From Hyphomicrobiales bacterium (GTDB lineage: Bacteria > Pseudomonadota > Alphaproteobacteria > Rhizobiales > Beijerinckiaceae), in contig JAGXAN010000002.1 of the NCBI GenBank assembly GCA_019075865.1, positions 62,001-126,000 on the forward strand: a stretch of DNA of 64,000 nt, written 5' to 3'. Positions within the stretch are counted from its first letter, which is position 1; the number at the start of each line of letters is the position of its first letter. The notes under the pieces are model-generated. The model was not told the DNA's origin, made no database searches, and worked only from the letters and a program-made list of their open reading frames with translations. Positions 26,898 to 36,041 of the stretch are shown piece after piece. Both the position numbers and the translations under genes were made by a program.

Positions 26898-28157
26898 ATG
26901 TCTGGCAATTCCAAATTGAATATTCGCCGTCGCAACCTTTTGCAAGGGGGCCTGGTGCTGGGTGCTTCGCAAATCGCCAGCCCGTTCATCATGACCGCAC
27001 GCGCTGAAGATACGATCAAGATCGGCTGGGACAATCCTTTGACCGGCACCTATGCCGCGCCCGGCAAGAACGAACTCATCGGTGCCAAGCTGGCTCTGGA
27101 AGAAATCAACGCCAAAGGCGGTATTGCAGGACGCAAGGTCGAAATCATCGTTGAAGATTCGACCAGCGGCGACGCCGGTACCGCCGTGCAGAAGGCCCGC
27201 AAACTGATCGACAAGGACAAAGTCAATTTTCTGATCGGCAATGTCAATTCCGCGCTGGCGATTGCGATGGCGCAGGTCAGCAATGAGAAGGGGATTCTCC
27301 ACATCGTCCCCGGTGGCCACTCCGATACGATGACCGGCGCGACCTGCCACTGGAACGTGTTCCGCGTCTGCAACACCACACAGATGGAAGCCAACGCCAT
27401 TGCGCCGACTCTGATCAAAACCTACGGCAAGAAATGGTATTACATCACCCCCGACTATGCCTTCGGCCATGCCTTGCAGTCAGGCATGGAAAAGGCTTGC
27501 ACCGCACTGGGCGGCACCAAGATTGGTGGCGATCTCACCCCGCTTGGCACAACGGATTTCTCGTCCTATCTCATCAAGGCGCAGTCTGCCAATCCTGACG
27601 TTATCATCTTCCTCGTGCAGGGCGATGACATGGTCAACGCGCTCAAGCAGGCGGTTCAATTCGGCCTCGACAAGAAAGTGCATCTGGCAGGCGCGCAACA
27701 GGAGTTGGAAAACCTGAAGGGTCTGCCACCCGAAGCACGCGTCGGCAACTGGGTGATGGAATGGTATTTCGATCAGCCCAACGTGCCGCATGTCGCTGAT
27801 TTCAATGCCAAGGTGGTGAAGGCTTCCGGTTACGTGCCCACCTCGCGCACCTGGTTTGGCTATGTTGGCATTTGGACCTGCGCATTGGCTGCCGCCGGTG
27901 CAAAATCCATTGATGCGGCAAAAATGGCCAAGGCATTGCAGGACTTTCACCTGCCGCCCGAAATCGCGCTTTGCCCGGATGGCGCTTTCTATCGCGCCGG
28001 ACAGAACCAGTTGATTTCCAACCTTTATGTCGGCAAGGCCCGCGTCAAAGGCGTGAAGGGCCCGGATGATTTGTTTGAAGTCACCAGCGTCGTCAAGGGG
28101 GCTGACGTCGCCGGAACTTTGGAAGAATCCGGCTGCAAGATGACCTGGCCGGCCTGA
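26898..28157 (+). CDS. Branched-chain amino acid/amide ABC transporter binding protein (Tat signal)
   Basis: Periplasmic type I binding protein of the LivJ/AmiC superfamily that captures the ligand for the following permease genes. The start at 26898 has a strong GGGAGG site and gives 419 residues; the longer frame from 26826 lacks this. The N-terminus NIRRRNLLQGGLVLGASQ is a twin-arginine signal ending near MTARA. The mature protein begins with IKIGWDNPLTGTYA, typical of the family. The ligand may be a branched-chain amino acid, amide, urea or an aromatic compound; sequence alone does not decide. A strong stem-loop separates it from the permease gene, as expected when the binding protein is made in excess. 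Confidence 0.92.
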   Translation: MSGNSKLNIRRRNLLQGGLVLGASQIASPFIMTARAEDTIKIGWDNPLTGTYAAPGKNELIGAKLALEEINAKGGIAGRKVEIIVEDSTSGDAGTAVQKARKLIDKDKVNFLIGNVNSALAIAMAQVSNEKGILHIVPGGHSDTMTGATCHWNVFRVCNTTQMEANAIAPTLIKTYGKKWYYITPDYAFGHALQSGMEKACTALGGTKIGGDLTPLGTTDFSSYLIKAQSANPDVIIFLVQGDDMVNALKQAVQFGLDKKVHLAGAQQELENLKGLPPEARVGNWVMEWYFDQPNVPHVADFNAKVVKASGYVPTSRTWFGYVGIWTCALAAAGAKSIDAAKMAKALQDFHLPPEIALCPDGAFYRAGQNQLISNLYVGKARVKGVKGPDDLFEVTSVVKGADVAGTLEESGCKMTWPA

Positions 28158-28174
28158 TACAGGGGTGCGCATTC

Positions 28175-28209
28175 GCACATCAGGGGCCCGAAGCGGGTTC
28201 CTGATGTGC
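28175..28209 (+). repeat. Stem-loop between binding protein and permease genes
   Basis: Perfect arms GCACATCAGG (28175-28184) and CCTGATGTGC (28200-28209); inner CCCG/CGGG and two G-U pairs can extend the stem to 16 bp with an AAG loop. There is no T-run. This kind of hairpin stabilises upstream mRNA or attenuates downstream transcription in binding-protein operons. Confidence 0.75.
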
Positions 28210-28267
28210 CCAACTTTAATGCGCGTGAGAAACTTGGAATCCTGAATTTCGCCCCTGAAGGTATGCG

Positions 28268-29134
28268 ATGCAACTGATATTATTTGATGTTTTCAACGGC
28301 CTGATCACCGGTGCATTTTACGCTCTCATGGCCCTCGGCCTGTCGCTTATTCTCAATCTGAGCGGCGTCATCAATTTCGCCCATGGCGGCTTTCTCGCGC
28401 TTGGTGCCTACCTTTCCTATACGATCATGCCCTACACCGGCTTTTTCGGGGCACTGTTGGTCGCGCCCGTCCTCACAGCGATGTTTGGCCTTGTGATCGA
28501 ACGGTTTCTGATCCGCCCGCTTTATGGTCGCGATCCGCTTTATTCGCTCCTGCTCACCTTTGGCCTCGCCTATATTTTCGAGGACGGCTCGCGCTATATC
28601 TGGGGCGCGCAGAGCGTGCCTTATCAGGTGCCGGCCTATCTCAGCAGCCCGCTGAGCACAGAATTTTTCTTCCTCACCGGATATCGTGTCTTCATGGTGG
28701 TGCTGGTGGCATTGGCCGTCGGCGCGCTGTTTTATGTGCTCACTTACACCCGCCTTGGCATGCGCATCCGTGCCGGCACCCGCGATCTGGAAACAGTCTC
28801 TACGCTCGGCGTCAACGTGCGGATTCTGCGCAACCTCAATTTTGGCCTTGGCATTTACATGGCGGGTCTGGCCGGCGCGCTGGCGGCGGGTCTGCTCGGC
28901 TTGCAACCCACCATCGGCACGTCGCTGCTCATGCCCAGCTTTGTCGCAATTATCGTTGGTGGCCTCGGCTCGCTGCCCGGCACCTTGCTGGGTGGCCTGC
29001 TGATTGGCGTCGCTTCGGGTTTGACCACCGTCATTCTGCCTTCTGCGTCCGAAGCGATCATGTACGTGATGATGGGCCTTGTGCTGCTGATTCGCCCGCG
29101 TGGACTCATGGGTGAAGAGGGGAGAGTGCATTGA
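28268..29134 (+). CDS. livH: Branched-chain amino acid type ABC permease, LivH-like
   Basis: Inner-membrane permease, 288 residues with about eight hydrophobic helices. The start LFDVFNGLITGAFYALMALGLSL and the segment LNLSGVINFAHGGFLALGAY are hallmarks of LivH, and the EAA-like cytoplasmic loop lies near residues 165-185 (MRIRAGTRDLETVSTLGVN). It pairs with the LivM-like permease, whose TTG start overlaps its stop as TTGA. Same operon as the binding protein, downstream of the stem-loop. The substrate is as uncertain as for the binding protein. Confidence 0.93.
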   Translation: MQLILFDVFNGLITGAFYALMALGLSLILNLSGVINFAHGGFLALGAYLSYTIMPYTGFFGALLVAPVLTAMFGLVIERFLIRPLYGRDPLYSLLLTFGLAYIFEDGSRYIWGAQSVPYQVPAYLSSPLSTEFFFLTGYRVFMVVLVALAVGALFYVLTYTRLGMRIRAGTRDLETVSTLGVNVRILRNLNFGLGIYMAGLAGALAAGLLGLQPTIGTSLLMPSFVAIIVGGLGSLPGTLLGGLLIGVASGLTTVILPSASEAIMYVMMGLVLLIRPRGLMGEEGRVH

Positions 29135-30081
29135 ACAATTCACTTAAGCAGCCCGCCAACATCGTGGTATGGGTCGTGTTGCTCACCATGCCCTACTGGA
29201 TGGGTTTTGTGGGCGGCTATACCGAACTTGCCACCCGTATTCTGGTAATGGCATTGGGCGCGATGGCCTTGAATTTTCTGCTTGGCTTTACCGGTGTACT
29301 CTCGTTTGGCCATGCTGCCTTCTTCGGCCTTGGCGCATACGGCGCAGCAATGACGATCAAATATATTGCACCCAGTTCGATGCTGGCGCTGTTCATCGGC
29401 GTTTTGGTGGGCGCGATTGCCGGGGCGCTCATCGGCGCGCTGATCGTCAAGCGGCGCGGCGTTTATTTTGCCATGACCACCATAGCCTTTGGCCAGGTGT
29501 TCTATTTCATCGCCTTCCGCTGGAATACGGTCACGGGCGGTGATGATGGCCTCAACGGCTGGCATCGCGAGCCGATCAACCTTGGCTTCACGCAACTCGA
29601 TATTTATCACAATCCGATGCTGTTCTATTATTTCGTGCTGGTGATATTCGCGGTTTCCGTGGGCATTATGGCGCTGCTGCTTAATTCTCCATTCGGGCGC
29701 ACGTTGCTGGCGATCCGCGAGAATGAGCGTCGCGCCCGGTTTCTGGGTATCGAGATCGAGCGGCACATCTGGATGTCGTTCATGGTGTCCTGCGTATTCA
29801 TGGCATTGGCGGGTGGGCTTTATGCGCTTCTCAACAATTTCACCGATCCACGCGCCCTGCGCTTCGACCTCTCGGGAAATTTCGTGATTATGGCGGTGAT
29901 GGGTGGCATGCGCTCATTCTGGGGCCCGCTGGTCGGCGCGGCCATTTTCGTTGCCTTGCAGGATGTTGTTTCCAGCCACACCGAGAATTGGATGTCGGTG
30001 ATTGGCGTCGTGTTCGTGCTCGTGGTGCTGTTCTTCCCGCGCGGCATACTTGGCCTTACCAGAAAAGCGAATAATTCATGA
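29131..30081 (+). CDS. livM: Branched-chain amino acid type ABC permease, LivM-like
   Basis: Second inner-membrane permease, 316 residues, with roughly nine hydrophobic segments. The motif LNFLLGFTGVLSFGHAAFFGLGAY is the LivM signature, and the coupling loop appears as LLAIRENERRARFLGIEIERH near residues 190-210. It begins with TTG at 29131, which has GGGGAG upstream and overlaps the livH stop. Its stop overlaps the LivG-type ATPase start (ATGA). There is no ATPase fused to it, in contrast to the permease at the right-hand end of the window. Confidence 0.93.
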   Translation: MNNSLKQPANIVVWVVLLTMPYWMGFVGGYTELATRILVMALGAMALNFLLGFTGVLSFGHAAFFGLGAYGAAMTIKYIAPSSMLALFIGVLVGAIAGALIGALIVKRRGVYFAMTTIAFGQVFYFIAFRWNTVTGGDDGLNGWHREPINLGFTQLDIYHNPMLFYYFVLVIFAVSVGIMALLLNSPFGRTLLAIRENERRARFLGIEIERHIWMSFMVSCVFMALAGGLYALLNNFTDPRALRFDLSGNFVIMAVMGGMRSFWGPLVGAAIFVALQDVVSSHTENWMSVIGVVFVLVVLFFPRGILGLTRKANNS

Positions 30082-30827
30082 GCCTCCTGCAAGTCCAGAA
30101 CGTCAGTCGCCATTTCGGCAAATTGGTCGCGGTGAATGGCGTATCCTTGACGGTGGAGCCGGGCGAATTGCGGGCCATCATCGGCCCGAATGGCGCTGGC
30201 AAAACCACCTTCTTCAATCTGATCAGCGGTTTTTTCCCGCCAACTTCGGGTAAAATCCTGTTCAACGGCCAAGATGTCACGGCCCTGTCCCCGGAGCAGC
30301 GCGTCAATCGCGGCATGGCACGCACTTTCCAGATTACCGAGATATTCCCCGAACTCTCGGTTGCCGACAATCTGCGCATAGCGGTTGAAAGCGCGGCTGG
30401 CCTGCGTCTGCGGCCATGGCTAGGCGCCAAGGATCGCGGCCTCGTGCGTGCCCGCATCGACGAATTGCTTGATCTCAGTTCGCTGACGCCCAAGGCCAAC
30501 CGCATGGTCGGTGAGCTTTCGCACGGCGATCAGCGCGCGGCCGAAATCATGATGTCGCTGGCGCTCAACCCCAAGATCCTGCTGCTCGATGAACCGGCCG
30601 CCGGCATGGGAGATCAGGAAACCTATGATATTTCCCGCCTCATCCGCCGCGTGCACAAGCAGCAGAAGCTTACCATCGTTCTGATCGAACATGACATGCG
30701 TGTGGTCTTCAATCTGGCGGACCGCATCATGGTGCTGGGTGAAGGAGCCATGCTGGCGGAAGGCCCGCCGGAGGACATCGCCAATAGTGAAATTGTTCAG
30801 GCCGCATATCTGGGGAAAGCCGCATGA
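30078..30827 (+). CDS. livG: ABC transporter ATPase, LivG-like
   Basis: Cytoplasmic ATPase of the Liv-type transporter, 249 residues. Walker A is GPNGAGKTT near residue 36, the signature-like segment is LSHGDQRAAEIMMSLALN, and Walker B is [12 protein letters not shown]. The signature has LSHGD in place of LSGGQ, a change common in LivG proteins of this group. The switch histidine is in IVLIEHDMRVVF. Starts and stops overlap those of livM and livF, keeping the genes in one translational unit. Confidence 0.94.
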   Translation: MSLLQVQNVSRHFGKLVAVNGVSLTVEPGELRAIIGPNGAGKTTFFNLISGFFPPTSGKILFNGQDVTALSPEQRVNRGMARTFQITEIFPELSVADNLRIAVESAAGLRLRPWLGAKDRGLVRARIDELLDLSSLTPKANRMVGELSHGDQRAAEIMMSLALNPKILLLDEPAAGMGDQETYDISRLIRRVHKQQKLTIVLIEHDMRVVFNLADRIMVLGEGAMLAEGPPEDIANSEIVQAAYLGKAA

Positions 30828-31546
30828 TCCCTTTGCAAGCCGATAATCTGCACACCTACTACGGCAAGAGTCATATTCTGCATGGGGTGAGCCTTGAATT
30901 GCGCGAGGGCGAGATCGTCGCGCTGCTCGGCCGCAATGGCGCGGGCAAAACCACCACGCTGCGTTCGCTGATCGGCCTAACGCCGCCAAAAACCGGCACA
31001 ATCCGCGTTTTTGGCGAAGACACGACGCATTTTCCACCCTACCGGCTAGCCGCCATGGGGCTCGGCTACGTGCCGGAAGGGCGTCGGATTTTCACCAATC
31101 TGACGGTTGAAGAGAACCTCAAGGTGCCGCAGGGCCGCCCAGGCAATTGGGATATTCCGCGCGTTTATAAGCTGTTTCCACGCCTTGCTGAGCGCAAATT
31201 CAACAAAGGCAGTCAATTGTCGGGCGGCGAGCAGGAAATGTTGTCCATTGCCCGCGCGCTTTTGCTCAACCCGCGCGTTCTGATGCTGGACGAACCTTCG
31301 CAGGGCCTGGCCCCGCTGATCGTCGAGCAGGTCTTTCAGGTCGTGATCGCGGCGCGGGCCGAGGGCATGTCGGTTTTGCTGGTGGAGCAAAACGTGCGTG
31401 CCGCCGTCGCCATAGCCGATCGCGCCTACGTTCTGGAGGACGGCAAGGTCGTGTTTGAAGGCGATGCCGCCACCTTTGGCAAGGACGAAGAGCGCGTGCG
31501 CGCCCTCGCCGGTGCCAGTGCCGAAAAATGGGATATGGTGGACTAG
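30824..31546 (+). CDS. livF: ABC transporter ATPase, LivF-like
   Basis: Second ATPase, 240 residues, forming the ATPase pair with the LivG-like protein. Walker A is GRNGAGKTTTLRSL, the signature is LSGGEQEMLSIARALL, Walker B is VLMLDEPSQGLAP, and the switch region is VLLVEQNVRAAVAI, all as in LivF. Last gene of the transporter operon. Its TAG stop shares the palindrome CTAG with the stop of the convergent DUF1501 gene, so the two genes overlap by four bases and no intergenic terminator is possible. Confidence 0.94.
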   Translation: MIPLQADNLHTYYGKSHILHGVSLELREGEIVALLGRNGAGKTTTLRSLIGLTPPKTGTIRVFGEDTTHFPPYRLAAMGLGYVPEGRRIFTNLTVEENLKVPQGRPGNWDIPRVYKLFPRLAERKFNKGSQLSGGEQEMLSIARALLLNPRVLMLDEPSQGLAPLIVEQVFQVVIAARAEGMSVLLVEQNVRAAVAIADRAYVLEDGKVVFEGDAATFGKDEERVRALAGASAEKWDMVD

Positions 31547-32787
31547 GCGGAAATCAGCCCCTTCATCGGCGCGATCGTGCCGCTGCCCGGAAATATCTGG
31601 TCAGCGAGCACCTTCGCACTCAATCCAAACTGGTCAGCCAGCAGACCCTTCAGCACGCTGCGCACGTCCGTCGTCGGCTTGAGATCGCGGTTTTGATACA
31701 ATTGCGAATCCGCCAAACCGGGCCAGTCAGCAATTACCCGGCCGCCCTTCACCGCGCCACCCGCCAGAAAGGCAACCGTGGCCGTGCCATGGTCGGTGCC
31801 GGTAGTGCCATTGATGCGTGCGGTGCGGCCAAATTCGGTCACCGCAACAATCGCCGTATTCTTCCAATGGGCCCCAAGGCCCTGTTCGAACTCGGCAAAA
31901 GCGCCATCCAGTCCGCCCAGCAGAAAGGCCAATCTGCCGGTCGCGCCACCCTCATTGACATGGGTGTCCCAGCCGTCGAAAGCCATGGCGGCGATCCGTG
32001 GCCCGTCATCGGCGGCCATGAGTTTGGCCGCCCCGCGTGCCGATTGGCGCATGCCCGCCGGGTTGTCGCTGCCACCCTGCGGCTTGGCATTGGGGCCGCT
32101 CATCAATCCCTGATTTTTGGCCAGCGTGTTGATGTTCAGGCCCTCTTCCAGCGCCTTGGCCAGCATGGGGTCGGTGTGGGTGTAAAGATCGAGCAATCGG
32201 CTGGCGAGATCATTGCCCGCTTCCGGCATGCCTTGCGGTGCCCAGCCCAGCACATCCGCCGGGCCACGCAAGACCAACGGTGTTTGCACGCCCACGCCCA
32301 GCGCGTGCATGGGCTGCACCTTGTCGCCTTTTGGCAGAGCGGCAAAGGCCCGGTTGAGCCAGCCGGATTTAATACTGCCCACGCCCGGCAGACCCGATTG
32401 CAGGACATCCTGCCCGTCAAAATGTGAACGCTCGCGATAGCCGGTGGCGGTCGCATGGACAATGGCCGCTTCGCCTTGATGGTAGAGCCGCGCAAAGTTC
32501 TGCATGGCCGGATTGAGCAGGAAAAAGCCATCAAGCGGCAGACCGGCATGGGGTCCATCCTTGGTCAGGGCAATCTGGCCATGCAATGCCGCGTATTGGG
32601 GGTCGCCTGCCGGCCCCACCGCCGAGAGGCCATCCAGAGCCCCGCGCAGGATCAGCACGATCAGGCGCGGATCACGGCCATCGGCAGCATTGGCGAATTT
32701 GGGCATATAGGCCCAGGAGAACAGTGCCCCGCCACCCACCATCAAGGCGCGACGTGAGGGGTTAAAACCTTCGCAAAGTCCGACCAT
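31543..32787 (-). CDS. DUF1501 secreted protein (sulfatase-like fold)
   Basis: Predicted exported protein of the DUF1501 family, 414 residues from the ATG at 32787, which has AGGAG six bases upstream; a TTG six bases earlier overlaps the DUF1800 stop but has no spacing. The N-terminus has SRRALMVGGGALFSW, a Tat-like signal. The core motifs LIVLILRGALDGLSAVGP and EFGRTARINGTTGTDHGTA, with paired Asp/His, are those of the family, which belongs to the alkaline phosphatase/sulfatase fold. The function is unknown; it is nearly always encoded beside DUF1800, as here. Confidence 0.9.
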   Translation of the reverse strand: MVGLCEGFNPSRRALMVGGGALFSWAYMPKFANAADGRDPRLIVLILRGALDGLSAVGPAGDPQYAALHGQIALTKDGPHAGLPLDGFFLLNPAMQNFARLYHQGEAAIVHATATGYRERSHFDGQDVLQSGLPGVGSIKSGWLNRAFAALPKGDKVQPMHALGVGVQTPLVLRGPADVLGWAPQGMPEAGNDLASRLLDLYTHTDPMLAKALEEGLNINTLAKNQGLMSGPNAKPQGGSDNPAGMRQSARGAAKLMAADDGPRIAAMAFDGWDTHVNEGGATGRLAFLLGGLDGAFAEFEQGLGAHWKNTAIVAVTEFGRTARINGTTGTDHGTATVAFLAGGAVKGGRVIADWPGLADSQLYQNRDLKPTTDVRSVLKGLLADQFGLSAKVLADQIFPGSGTIAPMKGLISA

Positions 32788-32789
32788 TT

Positions 32790-34289
32790 TCAACTCCTCT
32801 GTAATTCTGGTGACATGAGCAACAATGCAAAACCTTCGGGCCGTGATGGCGCGCGCGCCACCGCCTGCTGCGTCTCACGCGAGGCATAGTCGCCTGCAAG
32901 CGCTTCCAGAACCTGACTGGGATTGGCACCGGATTGCCACACAGAGGCCCAGCGCGCTGCAATATCCAGCCGCTGTTTCATGCCTTCGGGCGAGGCCCAG
33001 GCGGCATTGGTGTCGGGCCAGCCATTGGGCCCGGGCGGTGCCCAAAGCCCCATGCCCATCAGCCGCAACGCATAAAAATAAGGTCCTATCTGCATCGGCA
33101 GCGGCGCGCCGGCGCGGGTGGCGGCAATCAGAAAATCATAAGGGGAACGCAATTTGGTTAAAGGCAATTGCCAGGATTCATCTGCGTCGATCAATGCCAG
33201 GGTCACGGCCCGCAAATCGCCATCCGTTTTGGTGAATGTGTCGGCCAACCGCGCCACCAAGGCAGGCGGAGGCGCATCGGCGATGAAATGCTGGGCCAGT
33301 TTGGTCGCGATGAAATGCGCGGTCGCGGGCCGGCGCGAAAAATCGCGCAACGCCGCTTCGCCCTGCGTGATGTCGCCTTGCGGATAGCTCTTGCCCAGAA
33401 TCGTCTGGGGACCGGGTTCATGGATGAAACGGTTGAAGACAAAACTTCCGGGCGTTCCGAGCTTGCCGGGTGGGCCGACAATCGACCAGCCGGTAATCAC
33501 CTTGGCAAAGCTCGTCACATCCGCCTGTGTGTAGCCGCTTCCTGCGCCCATGGTGTGCAATTCCATGATTTCTCGGGCGAGATTTTCGTTCAAGCCGCGT
33601 TTGGCGCGCAGGCCCGTGGGCGAATTGGGGCCGATCGATTGGGCATTGTCGAGAAAGTTCAGCATGGCAGGATGCTGTTCCACAGCCAACAGCATATCCG
33701 CGAAATGACCGAATATATGCGGCCGGATCGCTTCGCGTTCAAAACTCCCGGCGGCGATCGCCACCAACTGGCTTTTGCGCAGTGAAATACAAAAATGATT
33801 GGACCAGAAAGCCACCAACCGCTCGGCCAGCCCCACCCGAGCCCCCAGCGCTCGCTGGATTTTGGCTTGCGCCTCGGCCTGGATCGTCTGTTGCACGATA
33901 TTGGGAGGCTGACGCACCGCCATTTTCGGCTTGTCCATCATCGCGTCCGGCTGCATTTGCGGTGCGCCATTGTTCGTGGCGGCGGCAACCTTGGCGGCTG
34001 TAACCTTGGCAGCATCAGGCGCTGGCGCGGCACTCGCGCTGGCCGCAGCGACCTTGGCCTTGCGGGCCATCTGGGTGGCCTTTTGGAAGGCGTATAATTT
34101 CTGCAACAGGACAGTTGTTGAGGAAAATTGCGGATCATCCAGCAGCGCAATACCCGGCTGACTGATTTCCGATTTCAAAATGCCGCGCGGATCGGAAGCG
34201 GCGGCCGCAAGGTCGCCGTCGCCATGTGCACCGTAGCCGAAACGGTTAAGGGCGATGAAGCCCGCTTTCGAATTTTTGGTCAGGCTCAT
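32790..34289 (-). CDS. DUF1800 family protein
   Basis: The 499-residue protein is the standard partner of DUF1501. Recognisable motifs are IALNRFGYGAHGD at the N-terminus, LVAFWSNHFCIS, and RGLNENLAREIMELHTMG in the middle. An Ala/Lys/Pro-rich low-complexity insert lies at about residues 65-120 (ARKAKVAAASASAAPAPDA is part of it). No clear signal peptide is seen, so either it is co-exported with the Tat partner or stays inside. It is upstream of and coupled to DUF1501. The role is unknown, with surface or matrix functions suggested for some relatives. Confidence 0.88.
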   Translation of the reverse strand: MSLTKNSKAGFIALNRFGYGAHGDGDLAAAASDPRGILKSEISQPGIALLDDPQFSSTTVLLQKLYAFQKATQMARKAKVAAASASAAPAPDAAKVTAAKVAAATNNGAPQMQPDAMMDKPKMAVRQPPNIVQQTIQAEAQAKIQRALGARVGLAERLVAFWSNHFCISLRKSQLVAIAAGSFEREAIRPHIFGHFADMLLAVEQHPAMLNFLDNAQSIGPNSPTGLRAKRGLNENLAREIMELHTMGAGSGYTQADVTSFAKVITGWSIVGPPGKLGTPGSFVFNRFIHEPGPQTILGKSYPQGDITQGEAALRDFSRRPATAHFIATKLAQHFIADAPPPALVARLADTFTKTDGDLRAVTLALIDADESWQLPLTKLRSPYDFLIAATRAGAPLPMQIGPYFYALRLMGMGLWAPPGPNGWPDTNAAWASPEGMKQRLDIAARWASVWQSGANPSQVLEALAGDYASRETQQAVARAPSRPEGFALLLMSPELQRS

Positions 34290-34403
34290 TTTTGCCTCGC
34301 AAATCCACTGAATCTGCGAGGAATTTAGACCCGTATTTCTGACTGCCCAATGAATGCAACGTGAAAAATTTGTAATAATTATGCAAGCCTGGGCATTCTG
34401 GCG

Positions 34404-35903
34404 TCAGTTCATCAAGGGCATCACAAAGCTCGCGCCATCCTTGATGCCGCTGGGCCAGCGCGCGGTGACGGTTTTGGTCTTGGTGTAGAACCGCACCCCA
34501 TCCGGGCCATGCTGGTTGAGATCGCCAAAGCCGGAGCGCTTCCAGCCACCAAACGTGTAATACGACAATGGCACCGGAATGGGAACGTTAATGCCGACCA
34601 TGCCGACCTGAACCTTCGAGGCAAAATCACGCGCCGCATCACCGTCTCGGGTGAAAATGGCGACGCCATTGCCATATTCATGCTCATTGGCGAGGCGCAG
34701 CGCGTCCTCATATTTGTCTGCGCGCAGCACCGAGAGAACCGGTCCGAAGATTTCTTCGCGATAGATGCGCATGTCAGAAGTCACATGGTCGAACAGGCAG
34801 CCGCCCATGTAGAAGCCATTTTCATAGCCCTGCATTTTGAAGCCGCGGCCATCCACCACCAGTTTGGCGCCTTCCTGAATGCCGAGGTCGACATAGCCAC
34901 GCACCCGGTCCAGAGCGGCTTTGGTCACCAGCGGGCCAAAATCGGCAGTCGGGTCAGTGGAAGGGCCGATTTTGGCGGCTTCCACGCGCGGTATCAGCCG
35001 GCGCATCAGTTCTTCCGCCGTGCCTTTGCCAACCGGCACCGCCACCGAGATCGCCATACAGCGCTCGCCGGCCGAGCCATAGCCAGCGCCCATCAGCGCG
35101 TCCACGGTCTGGTCCATATCCGCATCCGGCATGATGATCATGTGGTTCTTGGCGCCGCCAAAGCACTGCACCCTTTTGCCATTGGCGCATCCGCGCGCAT
35201 AAATATATTCCGCAATCAATGTCGAACCGACAAAGCCGATCGCAGCAATATCCTTGTGATCGAGAATGGCATCAACCGCTTCCTTGTCGCCATTGACGAC
35301 ATTGAGAATACCGGCAGGCAAGCCAGCTTCGATCATCAATTCGGCAAGGCGCAACGGCACGCCGGGGTCGCGCTCGGACGGCTTGAGAATAAAAGCATTG
35401 CCGCAAGCAATGGCGGGTGCAAATTTCCACATCGGAATCATCGCCGGGAAATTGAAGGGCGTGATGCCCGCCACCACACCCAGCGCTTGACGCATGGAGT
35501 AAATGTCAATGCCAGGGCCGGCACCGTCGCTGAATTCGCCCTTGAGCATGTGCGGAATGCCAATCGCAAATTCCACCACTTCCAGCCCGCGCTGAATGTC
35601 GCCCTTGGCGTCGGGAATGGTCTTGCCATGCTCGCGGGCCAGCAGCTCCGCCAATTCGTCCATATGCTTGTTCAGGAGGCCGACAAAATTCATCATGACG
35701 CGGGCGCGGCGCTGCGGATTGGTCGCCGCCCATTTGGGCTGCGCTTCCTTGGCATTGGCGACCGCATCGGCGAGTTCGCTCGCCGAGGCGAGTGGCACGC
35801 GGGCCTTGACGGTCCCGTCCATCGGCTGGAACACATCGGCAAAGCGTCCGGATGTGCCCTTGACATGCTTGCCACCAATAAAATGCGTATATTCCTGCAC
35901 CAT
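34404..35903 (-). CDS. mmsA: Methylmalonate-semialdehyde dehydrogenase (CoA-acylating)
   Basis: NAD-dependent aldehyde dehydrogenase of 499 residues converting (methyl)malonate semialdehyde to propionyl- or acetyl-CoA in valine and inositol catabolism. The start at 35903 has GGGAG upstream; the open frame reaches further upstream but into the promoter. The start MVQEYTHFIGGKHVKGTSG, the substrate segment FNFPAMIPMWKFAPA, and the active Cys282 in YGSAGERCMAIS are the MmsA pattern, distinct from ordinary ALDHs by the GERC context and by the use of CoA. It is divergent from a LysR regulator, its likely controller. No mmsB or other valine genes are adjacent. Confidence 0.94.
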   Translation of the reverse strand: MVQEYTHFIGGKHVKGTSGRFADVFQPMDGTVKARVPLASASELADAVANAKEAQPKWAATNPQRRARVMMNFVGLLNKHMDELAELLAREHGKTIPDAKGDIQRGLEVVEFAIGIPHMLKGEFSDGAGPGIDIYSMRQALGVVAGITPFNFPAMIPMWKFAPAIACGNAFILKPSERDPGVPLRLAELMIEAGLPAGILNVVNGDKEAVDAILDHKDIAAIGFVGSTLIAEYIYARGCANGKRVQCFGGAKNHMIIMPDADMDQTVDALMGAGYGSAGERCMAISVAVPVGKGTAEELMRRLIPRVEAAKIGPSTDPTADFGPLVTKAALDRVRGYVDLGIQEGAKLVVDGRGFKMQGYENGFYMGGCLFDHVTSDMRIYREEIFGPVLSVLRADKYEDALRLANEHEYGNGVAIFTRDGDAARDFASKVQVGMVGINVPIPVPLSYYTFGGWKRSGFGDLNQHGPDGVRFYTKTKTVTARWPSGIKDGASFVMPLMN

Positions 35904-35984
35904 TTGCGTCTCCCGTGGAATTGACCAGACATTCTGGCTGAAACTGGCGGTTCCCTGAACCTCGCCTTCGCTTTGCTCTCTATA

Positions 35985-36029
35985 TTTTTGCACATCAAGA
36001 TGATAAAATGCGCAACGGTTATGCAAAAA
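35985..36029. promoter_or_regulatory. Inverted repeat in the mmsA/lysR divergent promoter
   Basis: Perfect 8-bp arms TTTTTGCA (35985-35992) and TGCAAAAA (36022-36029), with CATC-AA-GATG inside. It ends 12 bases before the chosen LysR start and would cover an alternative ATG at 36021, which favours the later start. It is a plausible LysR autoregulatory site. Confidence 0.5.
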
Positions 36030-36041
36030 GAGGCGTTTATT

